Shown here piece after piece: positions 1 through 7,206 of a stretch of DNA of 64,000 nt. The notes beneath the pieces were generated by a model. That model worked only from the letters and a program-made list of their open reading frames with translations. It did not search any database and was not told the DNA's origin. The first letter of the stretch is position 1, and every line of letters starts with the position of its first letter. Made by a program: the position numbers and the translations under genes. Location of the stretch: assembly GCF_024498355.1 (NCBI RefSeq), contig NZ_CP101833.1:3143001-3207000 (forward strand), read 5' to 3'. This stretch comes from Bacillus pumilus. Lineage in GTDB: Bacteria > Bacillota > Bacilli > Bacillales > Bacillaceae.

Positions 1-2247
1 AACCTCAACCACCCGCTTCGATGATTCCCCGCTCTCTAAATAGCAGAATTTTTCATAAAACGGTGCAAATGAAGCTGGTAATGCAAAGGTTGGCTGTTCT
101 GTTTCTCTTACCCAGTCAATGACACTTGCTGTCTCTTTTACAAGCGGTCCAGGTGCTTCTTGTTCAAAGTCGAAGTAGAAGCCTCTGAGCTTGTCACGAT
201 ATGTTTCGATGTCTGGCACATAGAACAGCATCGGACGTTTGAGATTTGCATAATCAAAGAACACCGATGAGTAATCTGTGATGAGCAGATCAGAAATCAT
301 ATAAAGGTCTCTGATGTCTTCGTAATGAGAGAAGTCATAGGCAAAGCCTTCATATGGTCCTAAATCAAAGTTTTCAGCTACTAGATAGTGCATACGAAGA
401 ATGATGATATAGTCGTCTCCGATAGATGCTCTTAGCTCATGCAGATCAAGGTCTAAATCAAATTTGTACTGCCCTTTTTTATAAAATTGATCGTCTCTCC
501 ATGTCGGTGCATATAAGATCAATTTTTTATCAAGCGGCAGGTTCATTTTTTGCTTGAGTGCCCTCATCGTTTCTTCATTGTTTTGATTGTGAAGGAAGTC
601 GTTTCTCGGATATCCTGACTCAACCATCGTCTTTTGAAATTGGAACGCACGTGTAAAGATTTCAGTCGAGTATGCATTAGGAGAAATGAGGTAATCCCAA
701 TTCGATGCTTCTTTCGTGAAATTCTTTTTGTATTTCTTCGTGTTCGTTCCAGGCATATGCACCTCGTCCATGTCCATCGCCAGTCGTTTTAACGGCGTAC
801 CGTGCCATGTTTGCAGGTATGTTGTATGGTCTGGTTTTGGGACCCAAAGCGGCAATCGACTGTTGACGACCCAATACTCAGCTCTTGCCATCGCAACAAT
901 CCATTTGAATGACAGACGATTGATATAGTAGATGTCCTTTTCCTTAAACGGTGCTTCATGCCCTTTTTTGACGCTCCAGATCAACGTATATTCAGGGTGA
1001 TTTTCTTTCATATACTCATAAATAGCACGCGGGTTACAACTGAATTGTTTTCCATTAAAGCTTTCAAAAACAACGGTTTTCTTTTTCACGGACAATTTAC
1101 TTGCTAGCTTAAAGGTCGTTTTGAAGGTTCTTGTCACCAATTGATTACGGACTTTTTTGATTTTGCCAATTTTCTTTTTGAATTTCTTCCACTTGCTTTT
1201 GACATAGTACTTCGCACGGGTTTTGATTGTGTAATCATTAATTCGGATGCCAAGCGTTTGCCTCTTTTTCTTTCGATATACTTCAAATCGAATCGGGATA
1301 TCGTTCTTTTTTTGTATTTGGACAAGCCCTTTTAATTGATTAGATCGATCTCCAAGCACAAGTGACGGTGTTGTTAAAGTCTCTTCTACTCCGTTAACTT
1401 CACATATAAATTCAAAGTACATTCTATAGATATATCGCTTATCTGTAGAATAGGTTAATGCCCCTAAAGGGACTTCAACTTTGAAAGGATATATCTCTGG
1501 CATCTCCCCGTCTGTTCTATAATAATCAATTTCACTTTTTTGCTGGAAATTTACGGGGAAGCGGTGCTCCATTTCGGGGGCACTGTTCCTTTTGACCAGG
1601 ATTTGTATTCTTTTGATTCGATAAGAGTGCTCAGCACTTATCACACCACAATATCCATTTAGAGTCAGGATATTGGTCTCATCGAGTGATATCTGCTTCA
1701 TTTTCGTGATCTTCATTTCTCGCTTGACCTTAATAGAAGCATTCCCTTTGTCCGTACGATATGGTATGGCAAGGAGCAGAGCGTTTTGATTTTCTATGAA
1801 ACAGACTTCAGGCGTTTCGACATCCAGCTTTAGACGACGCTTATAATAAGGATTGTCGTCTTCATCTATGAATTGTCCTTCTTCCTCTTCCAATTCCGCC
1901 TCTTCGTCCTCTCCATCAGAATCATACGAGGAGTCTTCGGTTTCATCTTCGCTCTCACTACTATCAATCATTTGAGAAAAATCCGTCACATATAAATTAT
2001 ACGTTTGTCCTTGTTCCATTTTATTCGAGAAAGAATCTTCATGAAGCACTATTTTAAACCGATTTTCTGCTAGATGTTCAAGAGGAAGGTAAACTTCCTG
2101 CTTTGAGAACCTTTCTCTCATGAGCAAGTAAAATATTCGACCTTCTAATGGCCTATCATCATCTATTTTCAACACAATTTCCAGTTGTTGGTGATGGTTC
2201 TTTAAACTTTCAACAACACTTTTCTTCTGAACGGTCTCTTCAATCAT
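1..2247 (-). CDS. tagF: CDP-glycerol glycerophosphotransferase TagF (teichoic acid primase/polymerase), 3' end cut by window edge
   Basis: Polymerises the poly(glycerol-phosphate) backbone of wall teichoic acid from CDP-glycerol at the cytoplasmic face of the membrane. The frame is open for 749 codons from an ATG at 2247, preceded by GGAG. The C-terminal half carries family signatures: QTWHGTPLK near residue 480, LRMHYLVAE near 615, LITDYSSVFFDY near 660, and a terminal FYEKFCYLESGESSKRV segment. B. subtilis TagF is about 746 residues, so little is missing. The N-terminal half is less conserved and has a very acidic Ser/Asp/Glu stretch at about residues 94-125. It follows tagE on the same strand, as in the B. 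subtilis tagDEF operon. Family assignment is firm; the exact C-terminus lies outside the window. Confidence 0.93.
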   Translation of the reverse strand, partial: MIEETVQKKSVVESLKNHHQQLEIVLKIDDDRPLEGRIFYLLMRERFSKQEVYLPLEHLAENRFKIVLHEDSFSNKMEQGQTYNLYVTDFSQMIDSSESEDETEDSSYDSDGEDEEAELEEEEGQFIDEDDNPYYKRRLKLDVETPEVCFIENQNALLLAIPYRTDKGNASIKVKREMKITKMKQISLDETNILTLNGYCGVISAEHSYRIKRIQILVKRNSAPEMEHRFPVNFQQKSEIDYYRTDGEMPEIYPFKVEVPLGALTYSTDKRYIYRMYFEFICEVNGVEETLTTPSLVLGDRSNQLKGLVQIQKKNDIPIRFEVYRKKKRQTLGIRINDYTIKTRAKYYVKSKWKKFKKKIGKIKKVRNQLVTRTFKTTFKLASKLSVKKKTVVFESFNGKQFSCNPRAIYEYMKENHPEYTLIWSVKKGHEAPFKEKDIYYINRLSFKWIVAMARAEYWVVNSRLPLWVPKPDHTTYLQTWHGTPLKRLAMDMDEVHMPGTNTKKYKKNFTKEASNWDYLISPNAYSTEIFTRAFQFQKTMVESGYPRNDFLHNQNNEETMRALKQKMNLPLDKKLILYAPTWRDDQFYKKGQYKFDLDLDLHELRASIGDDYIIILRMHYLVAENFDLGPYEGFAYDFSHYEDIRDLYMISDLLITDYSSVFFDYANLKRPMLFYVPDIETYRDKLRGFYFDFEQEAPGPLVKETASVIDWVRETEQPTFALPASFAPFYEKFCYLESGESSKRVVEV

Positions 2248-2328
2248 CAATCATTTATCTCCTCTGTTCATCGAAATCTTATGCTTGTCATACTCATAAC
2301 ACGATGTAGTATAAATAAAAGTTTCTAT

Positions 2329-4362
2329 TTATTTATTCAACTTCCAAGAATAATTCCCTTTAATTGTCTTGTAAGAAACACCATCCATCTTTGACACACC
2401 TTTTTCATTGAGCAAATGCTCGGCGATTGGTAACCGCTGAGTGATTTCATTGAATTCTTCATCTCTCATTCTCATATAGAAATCAACGTATTTTGTTTTG
2501 TTTCGCTTCAATGCCGCCTTTATGAATGCATGTCCAATTGGGAAGGATACCTTTAAATTTTCGACTTTTTTAGAGAATAACTCAGCATGGTTATCCCGAT
2601 CGTATCCGACAAGTTCTAATATAACCTTTTTTCGCTTTTCAATCACACCTTCTATTTGCAAGTCCAATGAAAGAACATGATGTTTACTACTAATGTCTAC
2701 CAATTTGAAATGAATAGGCTTCATCATGCGTTGAATTTGGTCTCTTTTTTCTCGAACTTCTATCATTTTGTGGAGTGCCGTTATCCAGTTTTCATAATAG
2801 TTCGGAATTGAATATATCTCTGCAATCTCCTGACAATTTTCTGAAAAAATTTGATGCTGTTCATCGTTTTTTAACAATTCAATGATTTTGTTAGCTAGCT
2901 GTTTCACTTCATATTGCTCTACAACAAAGCCATTAAACTCATTTTTCACAAGCGTGCTAGCACCATAATCGTAATTATAAGTAATCACAGGGCAATTGTT
3001 AACAATTGATTCCATGATAGATAATGGACAGCCTTCAAAGACAGAGGTAGAGATAGACATTCTAGCTGTTCTAAATTCAACATCAGGTTTTTGAGTGAAC
3101 CCTTTCAAAAAGACATTCTTTTCTAAATTTAATTTTTTAATTTCCTGTTTTAGCTGCTTTTCTTGAGGACCAGAACCAAAGATTTCAAGCCTCGCACTTG
3201 GTACTTCTTTTATAACAAATTGAAACGAACGGATGGCATCTATGACATTCTTGATTTTAGTTAATCTCGCCATCATCAGTACCTTATGTGGATCAGCCAT
3301 ATAATGATCTTGTACTTGATGTGACGAACGGTCTAGTGTATGTGGCGTTAAAAAGAATATATTTTGATGACCGAATTGTTTTACTACATCTGTTTTTTGC
3401 TCTTCAGTGATAAAGAAGACGGCATCTACTTTTTGTTTTCTTATTTGGGTAAATAACTCATTGTAATCAGAACGTAATGCTGTCTTTTCTGTTTCGTAGT
3501 GTTTACTGTGAATAATTGCTGAGAAGTAAGAAGAGCTTCTTTTTTTTAATTGAAAAACATACTTATCCTGCTTCCGACTATCAACTAAAAAGAGCTTTTT
3601 CCGATCATTTTTATACTGAATAGTCATGAGCCACTCTTGTCTTAATGCCTTTTCATTTTTAAAGGTTTTTATCCCTTCCTGAGCATACCATATCATTTCT
3701 TTTAATTTATTTTTAGACTCTTCTTCAAGATGAACATACTCCTTTTTCATATAAATATGAGTGTGCTCATAAATGAATAGTTCTTGATAGACTTTGCCCG
3801 TTTCCTGAGAGAAATAAGAAACTTTATGCAACTGCCCTTGTGTATTGTATTCCTCACGCTTTTCCATTTGCTGATTTTGATGAAAGAACTCAATCATCTC
3901 AATTTGATTTGTTTGTTCATTCCTAATGAATCGAACAGATGGATCTTCATGATCAATTACCACTTCATTGATGTTGTCAGGGTGATAAGATGGGTGATAC
4001 TGTTCCTCTGGTTTACTATTTGGAATAAGGAAGTCTACATACATATTTTGAATTTTTGTCATTTTAGGATTCACTATTTGTTTGTCAATGATCCCTTTCA
4101 CTTTCCGAGAAAATTCAGGATCATATGAAAAGGTTAAAAAATGAGATGAAATATTCTTCAACCCAAATAGTTTCGCACGTAGCAATAACGACTTCGTCAT
4201 ACCACCATATTTCTCTTTAATTCTCCCAGTAATAAAGTAATAATCCATATCCGGAATTTGTAAGTGTGGTTGCGGTTGACTTTGATTATTTTTAAGTGTC
4301 TTTCTTCTATGCTTGTTAAACCATTTTCGGATCAAAACACTCAACCTTTCATTGTTGTCCAT
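2329..4362 (-). CDS. tagE: Poly(glycerol-phosphate) alpha-glucosyltransferase TagE
   Basis: Transfers glucose from UDP-glucose to the glycerol-phosphate chain of wall teichoic acid in the cytoplasm. At 677 residues it is close to B. subtilis TagE (about 673). The C-terminal third is a GT4 Rossmann domain: EIFGSGPQEKQL, then NVFLKGF, then the EGCPLSIMES motif with the paired Glu residues of retaining GT-B enzymes. The N-terminal half is the family-specific region and is AT-rich. It lies between tagD and tagF on the same strand, 81 bp from tagF. The ribosome site is weak (a GGA four bases before ATG). A hairpin between tagD and tagE suggests lower expression than tagD. Confidence 0.9.
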   Translation of the reverse strand: MDNNERLSVLIRKWFNKHRRKTLKNNQSQPQPHLQIPDMDYYFITGRIKEKYGGMTKSLLLRAKLFGLKNISSHFLTFSYDPEFSRKVKGIIDKQIVNPKMTKIQNMYVDFLIPNSKPEEQYHPSYHPDNINEVVIDHEDPSVRFIRNEQTNQIEMIEFFHQNQQMEKREEYNTQGQLHKVSYFSQETGKVYQELFIYEHTHIYMKKEYVHLEEESKNKLKEMIWYAQEGIKTFKNEKALRQEWLMTIQYKNDRKKLFLVDSRKQDKYVFQLKKRSSSYFSAIIHSKHYETEKTALRSDYNELFTQIRKQKVDAVFFITEEQKTDVVKQFGHQNIFFLTPHTLDRSSHQVQDHYMADPHKVLMMARLTKIKNVIDAIRSFQFVIKEVPSARLEIFGSGPQEKQLKQEIKKLNLEKNVFLKGFTQKPDVEFRTARMSISTSVFEGCPLSIMESIVNNCPVITYNYDYGASTLVKNEFNGFVVEQYEVKQLANKIIELLKNDEQHQIFSENCQEIAEIYSIPNYYENWITALHKMIEVREKRDQIQRMMKPIHFKLVDISSKHHVLSLDLQIEGVIEKRKKVILELVGYDRDNHAELFSKKVENLKVSFPIGHAFIKAALKRNKTKYVDFYMRMRDEEFNEITQRLPIAEHLLNEKGVSKMDGVSYKTIKGNYSWKLNK

Positions 4363-4409
4363 TTATTCCGTCGATATTTAAATAAATTTTAAAAGAATAT
4401 TTTAACATG

Positions 4410-4442
4410 AAAAAATACTTCTCACCAAATGATAAGAAGTAC
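4410..4442 (-). terminator. Intrinsic terminator or attenuator between tagD and tagE
   Basis: On the minus strand, GTACTTCT and AGAAGTAT arms (about 8 bp) enclose a 12-nt loop, followed by a run of T. It lies just after tagD and could limit read-through into tagE-tagF. Confidence 0.6.
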
Positions 4443-4457
4443 TCTTATTTCAATCTA

Positions 4458-4847
4458 TTAAAGTCCTGCAATTTCTTCCTTAATTTGTGTTGTAGAGATG
4501 CCTTCTGTTCTCTTCAAGTATACGACTTCGCAATGCTCTTTCAAGAAATCGAATTTACCTTCCCAGTCATCTCCCATGACAAACACATCGATGTCGTGCT
4601 CTTGCACGTCACGGACTTTTTGATCCCAGCTGTTTTCTGGAATGACTTCGTCTACATAACGAATTGTCTCTAAAATCAGCTTTCTATGCTCGTAGCTATG
4701 ATAAGCCTTTTTTGATTTTTGTAAATTAAACTCGTCTGTAGAGATGGCCACCACTAAGTAATCTCCGAGCTGCTTTGCACGCTCCAGCAGCTTAATGTGA
4801 CCCCAGTGTAATAAATCAAATGTACCGTAAGTAATAACTTTCTTCAT
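4458..4847 (-). CDS. tagD: Glycerol-3-phosphate cytidylyltransferase TagD
   Basis: Makes CDP-glycerol from CTP and sn-glycerol 3-phosphate, the activated precursor used by TagB and TagF. The 129-residue length is the family norm. It has the nucleotidyltransferase HxGH motif (YGTFDLLHWGH, residues 6-16) and the C-terminal RTEGISTT motif (about 113-120). It is the first gene of the minus-strand tag cluster, with a leader of roughly 100 nt from the promoter at 4954-4982. In B. subtilis this gene is essential and controlled by PhoP and WalR; matching boxes are visible upstream. Confidence 0.96.
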   Translation of the reverse strand: MKKVITYGTFDLLHWGHIKLLERAKQLGDYLVVAISTDEFNLQKSKKAYHSYEHRKLILETIRYVDEVIPENSWDQKVRDVQEHDIDVFVMGDDWEGKFDFLKEHCEVVYLKRTEGISTTQIKEEIAGL

Positions 4848-4953
4848 TGCAAACTAAACTCCTTTCTTTAAATCCTTATTCGTCTGCTTCAAGCAGTAAT
4901 GTTTATCCGTAATCCCATTATCTTCGATCAGTTTTTTCGCTCTTCGGAACCTC

Positions 4954-4982
4954 ATTATATCACAGTGCCCATTAAACGTTAA
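4954..4982 (-). promoter_or_regulatory. tagD promoter with overlapping TTWACA-type box
   Basis: Minus strand TTAACG, a 17-bp spacer and TATAAT give a good SigA promoter. The -35 is the second half of TTTACA-N5-TTAACG (4977-4993), matching the PhoP TT(A/C/T)ACA direct repeat. Read on the plus strand it is near the WalR TGTWAH-N5-TGTWAH consensus with one mismatch. Regulator identity is inferred from B. subtilis. Confidence 0.65.
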
Positions 4983-5021
4983 GCAGATGTAAAGACAAAC
5001 TATTTCCAATTTAATGGGCAC
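4965..5021. repeat. 12-bp perfect inverted repeat in the tagD promoter region
   Basis: GTGCCCATTAAA at 4965-4976 and its exact complement at 5010-5021, separated by 33 bp. One arm fills most of the spacer of the tagD promoter; the other lies upstream of the TTTACA box. It could be an operator pair or a hairpin in a transcript starting further upstream. Confidence 0.7.
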
Positions 5022-5102
5022 GGGAGGAAAAGTCCGAAAAATCAATGTTTCACCGATCTTCAATTATATGAAATTATAAAAATGTCATGAAATTTAAAGG
5101 AT

Positions 5103-5141
5103 TGTAAAGTTATTGTTAATATTTCATGGAGCAACTATGAT
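5103..5141 (+). promoter_or_regulatory. tagA promoter with WalR/PhoP-type box
   Basis: TGTAAA-N5-TGTTAA (5103-5119) is a perfect WalR consensus. On the other strand it reads TTAACA-N5-TTTACA, a PhoP-type repeat. It overlaps the -35 TTGTTA (5113-5118) of a SigA promoter whose -10 is TATGAT (5136-5141) after 17 bp. In B. subtilis both regulators are reported to act on the tagA-tagD region. Confidence 0.7.
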
Positions 5142-5216
5142 AAAATGATGAGTAGGCTAAGAATGAATTTACAATGAACGTTCATAGATAACAAGATGAA
5201 AAAGGAGGTCTAAACA

Positions 5217-5987
5217 ATGCAAACAGAAGTGGTCTCTAACCTTTCTTATGTAAACGGCGACTTAGATGAATTTATCAGCTATATCAACCAGCATCATATT
5301 TCTCAGAAAAGAGGCGCCATGATTGCGACTGTGAATCCAGAGATTGGCTATGCCGTCATGAAGGATGATGCGTACCATCAAGTAGTCTCTTCTGCGGATT
5401 ATGTATTGCCGGATGGTGTGGGCGTCGTGTTGATGTCACGCATGACACAGAGTCCGCTTAAATCAAGAATTGCAGGCTTTGATGTCTTCATGTCTATGCT
5501 TGATCTTGCAAACAAGCAGTCTAAAAGTATCTTTTTATATGGTGCGAAAAAAGAAGTGCTTGAGGCTGTCAAACAGCGAATTGATACGGAATATCCAAAT
5601 GTGGTCATTGCAGGCAGCTGTGACGGCTATCAAGCCGATAAACGTTTCGTTGCGAAACAAATCGCTCGCTCGAAAGCACATATGGTGTTCGTTGCTTTAG
5701 GTTATCCAAACCAAGAGAACTTCATTTATGAATACCGCCATTTATTCCCGCAGGCTGTTTGCATCGGTTTAGGCGGAAGCTTCGATGTATTTAGCGGCAC
5801 AGTGAAGCGTGCACCACGCTGGATGATTAAGACAAATACGGAATGGCTGTACAGACTGGTTGTCAATCCGTGGAGATGGAAACGAATGCTGAATATTCCA
5901 AAGTACGCCTTTGCCGTATTGAAGGAAAACAAAGGGAAGAAACGTTACTATCCTGAGCAAGTAAAGGATCAGACGAAGCAGCTATGA
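5217..5987 (+). CDS. tagA: N-acetylglucosaminyldiphosphoundecaprenol ManNAc transferase TagA
   Basis: Adds N-acetylmannosamine to undecaprenyl-PP-GlcNAc, the first committed step of teichoic-acid linkage-unit synthesis at the inner membrane face. It is a WecG/TagA/CpsF (GT26) protein of 256 residues, like B. subtilis TagA. Visible features are TVNPEIGYAVMKD and LPDGVGVVLMSR near residues 40-75, FVALGYPNQENFI near 165, and GLGGSFDVFSGTVKRAPRW near 190. An AAGGAGG lies ahead of the ATG. It heads a two-gene operon with tagB, divergent from tagD. Confidence 0.95.
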   Translation: MQTEVVSNLSYVNGDLDEFISYINQHHISQKRGAMIATVNPEIGYAVMKDDAYHQVVSSADYVLPDGVGVVLMSRMTQSPLKSRIAGFDVFMSMLDLANKQSKSIFLYGAKKEVLEAVKQRIDTEYPNVVIAGSCDGYQADKRFVAKQIARSKAHMVFVALGYPNQENFIYEYRHLFPQAVCIGLGGSFDVFSGTVKRAPRWMIKTNTEWLYRLVVNPWRWKRMLNIPKYAFAVLKENKGKKRYYPEQVKDQTKQL

Positions 5988-5998
5988 GAGATTGATCA

Positions 5999-7186
5999 AT
6001 GATGAATATACGCTCAATAATCATTTCATGTTATGCAGCTTTCGTTTCTTTTATTGGATGGCTGATGAGCGGAGTGAAACCGCGTGAAAACCAGGTGACG
6101 CTGCTTGTTTCATTCCAGGAGAATGCGGCTGCTCTCATTGATACCTATCAACAACAAGCGAATATGACGATGAAGCTGACAGTCCTCTATACGAAGCATG
6201 CTTCCAATATAGAAAAGGACGGGTCTCATCTGTCATTTCGCTATTTTCATGAAAAAAATCCCTTCCATCTCATTCAATGTATGTATACGATGCTGAAAAG
6301 CAAGGTCGTTGTGACGGATAATTACTTTCTCATGACAAGTGTGCTAAGAAACAGACCTTCTACAACCTGTATTCAAGTATGGCATGCCAATGGCGCTTTG
6401 AAAAAATTTGGCCTTGAAGATGCTTCAAATTCATGCCGGAGTCCACGTGATATCGAACGCTTCAAGCGGGTCTATGCGTCTTTCGATTATATCGTCACGG
6501 GTTCAGATCGCATGCGTGAGATTTTCAAGTCATCGTTTGGGGTAAATGACGAACGTTTTTTACCAACAGGTGTGCCGCTGACGGATGTGTACTATGATCA
6601 TCATCCGCCTTCCTTAAAGCCGGATGATTTTCCAAGAGGGAAAAAAATTCTGCTTTATGCACCGACCTATCGAGACTTTGCCATGGACGGTCTTGTCCTG
6701 CCCTTTTCAAAAGAACAAATGCATACAGAGCTAAATGGAGACTATATTCTGCTCGTCAAGCTTCATCCTGCGGTCAAACATTTAGCGAAGGCTGAAACAG
6801 ATGGTGAATGGATATTTGATGTGTCCGAGCAGCCGCTTTATCCTTTGCTCTGTGCTTGCGATGTTCTGATTACGGATTATTCGTCGATTGTGTTTGAATA
6901 TGCGCTGCTCGAAAAACCTGTTTTGTTCTTCACTTATGATTTAGAAACTTATCGAGATAAACGGGGATTAGTCGATCGTTATGAAGACATCATTCCCGGA
7001 AAGGCTTGCGTCTCTCAAGACATGCTCTTGAAGGAGCTTTTACATCTAAACGAATCAGCCAATGGAGATCTATTAAAAACCTTCGCTGAGGAATGGAACC
7101 AATATTCAAAGGGACAATCAAGTGAGCAGCTCTTAACATTTATTGAACAGCAGCTCTTACACAAAAAACGTCCGGCTTCTTATTAG
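5999..7186 (+). CDS. tagB: CDP-glycerol:linkage-unit glycerophosphotransferase TagB
   Basis: Adds the first glycerol-phosphate to the ManNAc-GlcNAc linkage unit, priming TagF. It has 395 residues, a hydrophobic N-terminus (residues about 5-23) consistent with membrane association, and the glycerophosphotransferase signatures VWHANGALKKFG (near 135), LLVKLHPAVKH (near 250) and LITDYSSIVFEYALL (near 290). It starts 11 bp after tagA with adjacent ATG codons and a weak GAGAG ribosome site. The operon ends in a bidirectional terminator. The B. subtilis tagC gene that follows tagB there is absent. Confidence 0.94.
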   Translation: MMNIRSIIISCYAAFVSFIGWLMSGVKPRENQVTLLVSFQENAAALIDTYQQQANMTMKLTVLYTKHASNIEKDGSHLSFRYFHEKNPFHLIQCMYTMLKSKVVVTDNYFLMTSVLRNRPSTTCIQVWHANGALKKFGLEDASNSCRSPRDIERFKRVYASFDYIVTGSDRMREIFKSSFGVNDERFLPTGVPLTDVYYDHHPPSLKPDDFPRGKKILLYAPTYRDFAMDGLVLPFSKEQMHTELNGDYILLVKLHPAVKHLAKAETDGEWIFDVSEQPLYPLLCACDVLITDYSSIVFEYALLEKPVLFFTYDLETYRDKRGLVDRYEDIIPGKACVSQDMLLKELLHLNESANGDLLKTFAEEWNQYSKGQSSEQLLTFIEQQLLHKKRPASY

Positions 7187-7206
7187 GAAGCACGGACGTT
7201 TTTTTA
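7163..7206. terminator. Bidirectional terminator between tagB and lytD
   Basis: AACGTCCG and CGGACGTT arms flanked by A and T runs, between the convergent tagB and lytD genes. Confidence 0.85.

Noticed and set aside
3784..4673. Plus-strand frames of 114 and 88 residues opposite tagE and tagD
   Set aside because: Shadows of firmly assigned teichoic acid genes; sequence reads as complement of conserved codons.
4854..5063. 69-residue minus-strand frame upstream of tagD
   Set aside because: It spans the tagD promoter and leader, including the -10 and the inverted repeat, has no ribosome site and no recognisable protein.
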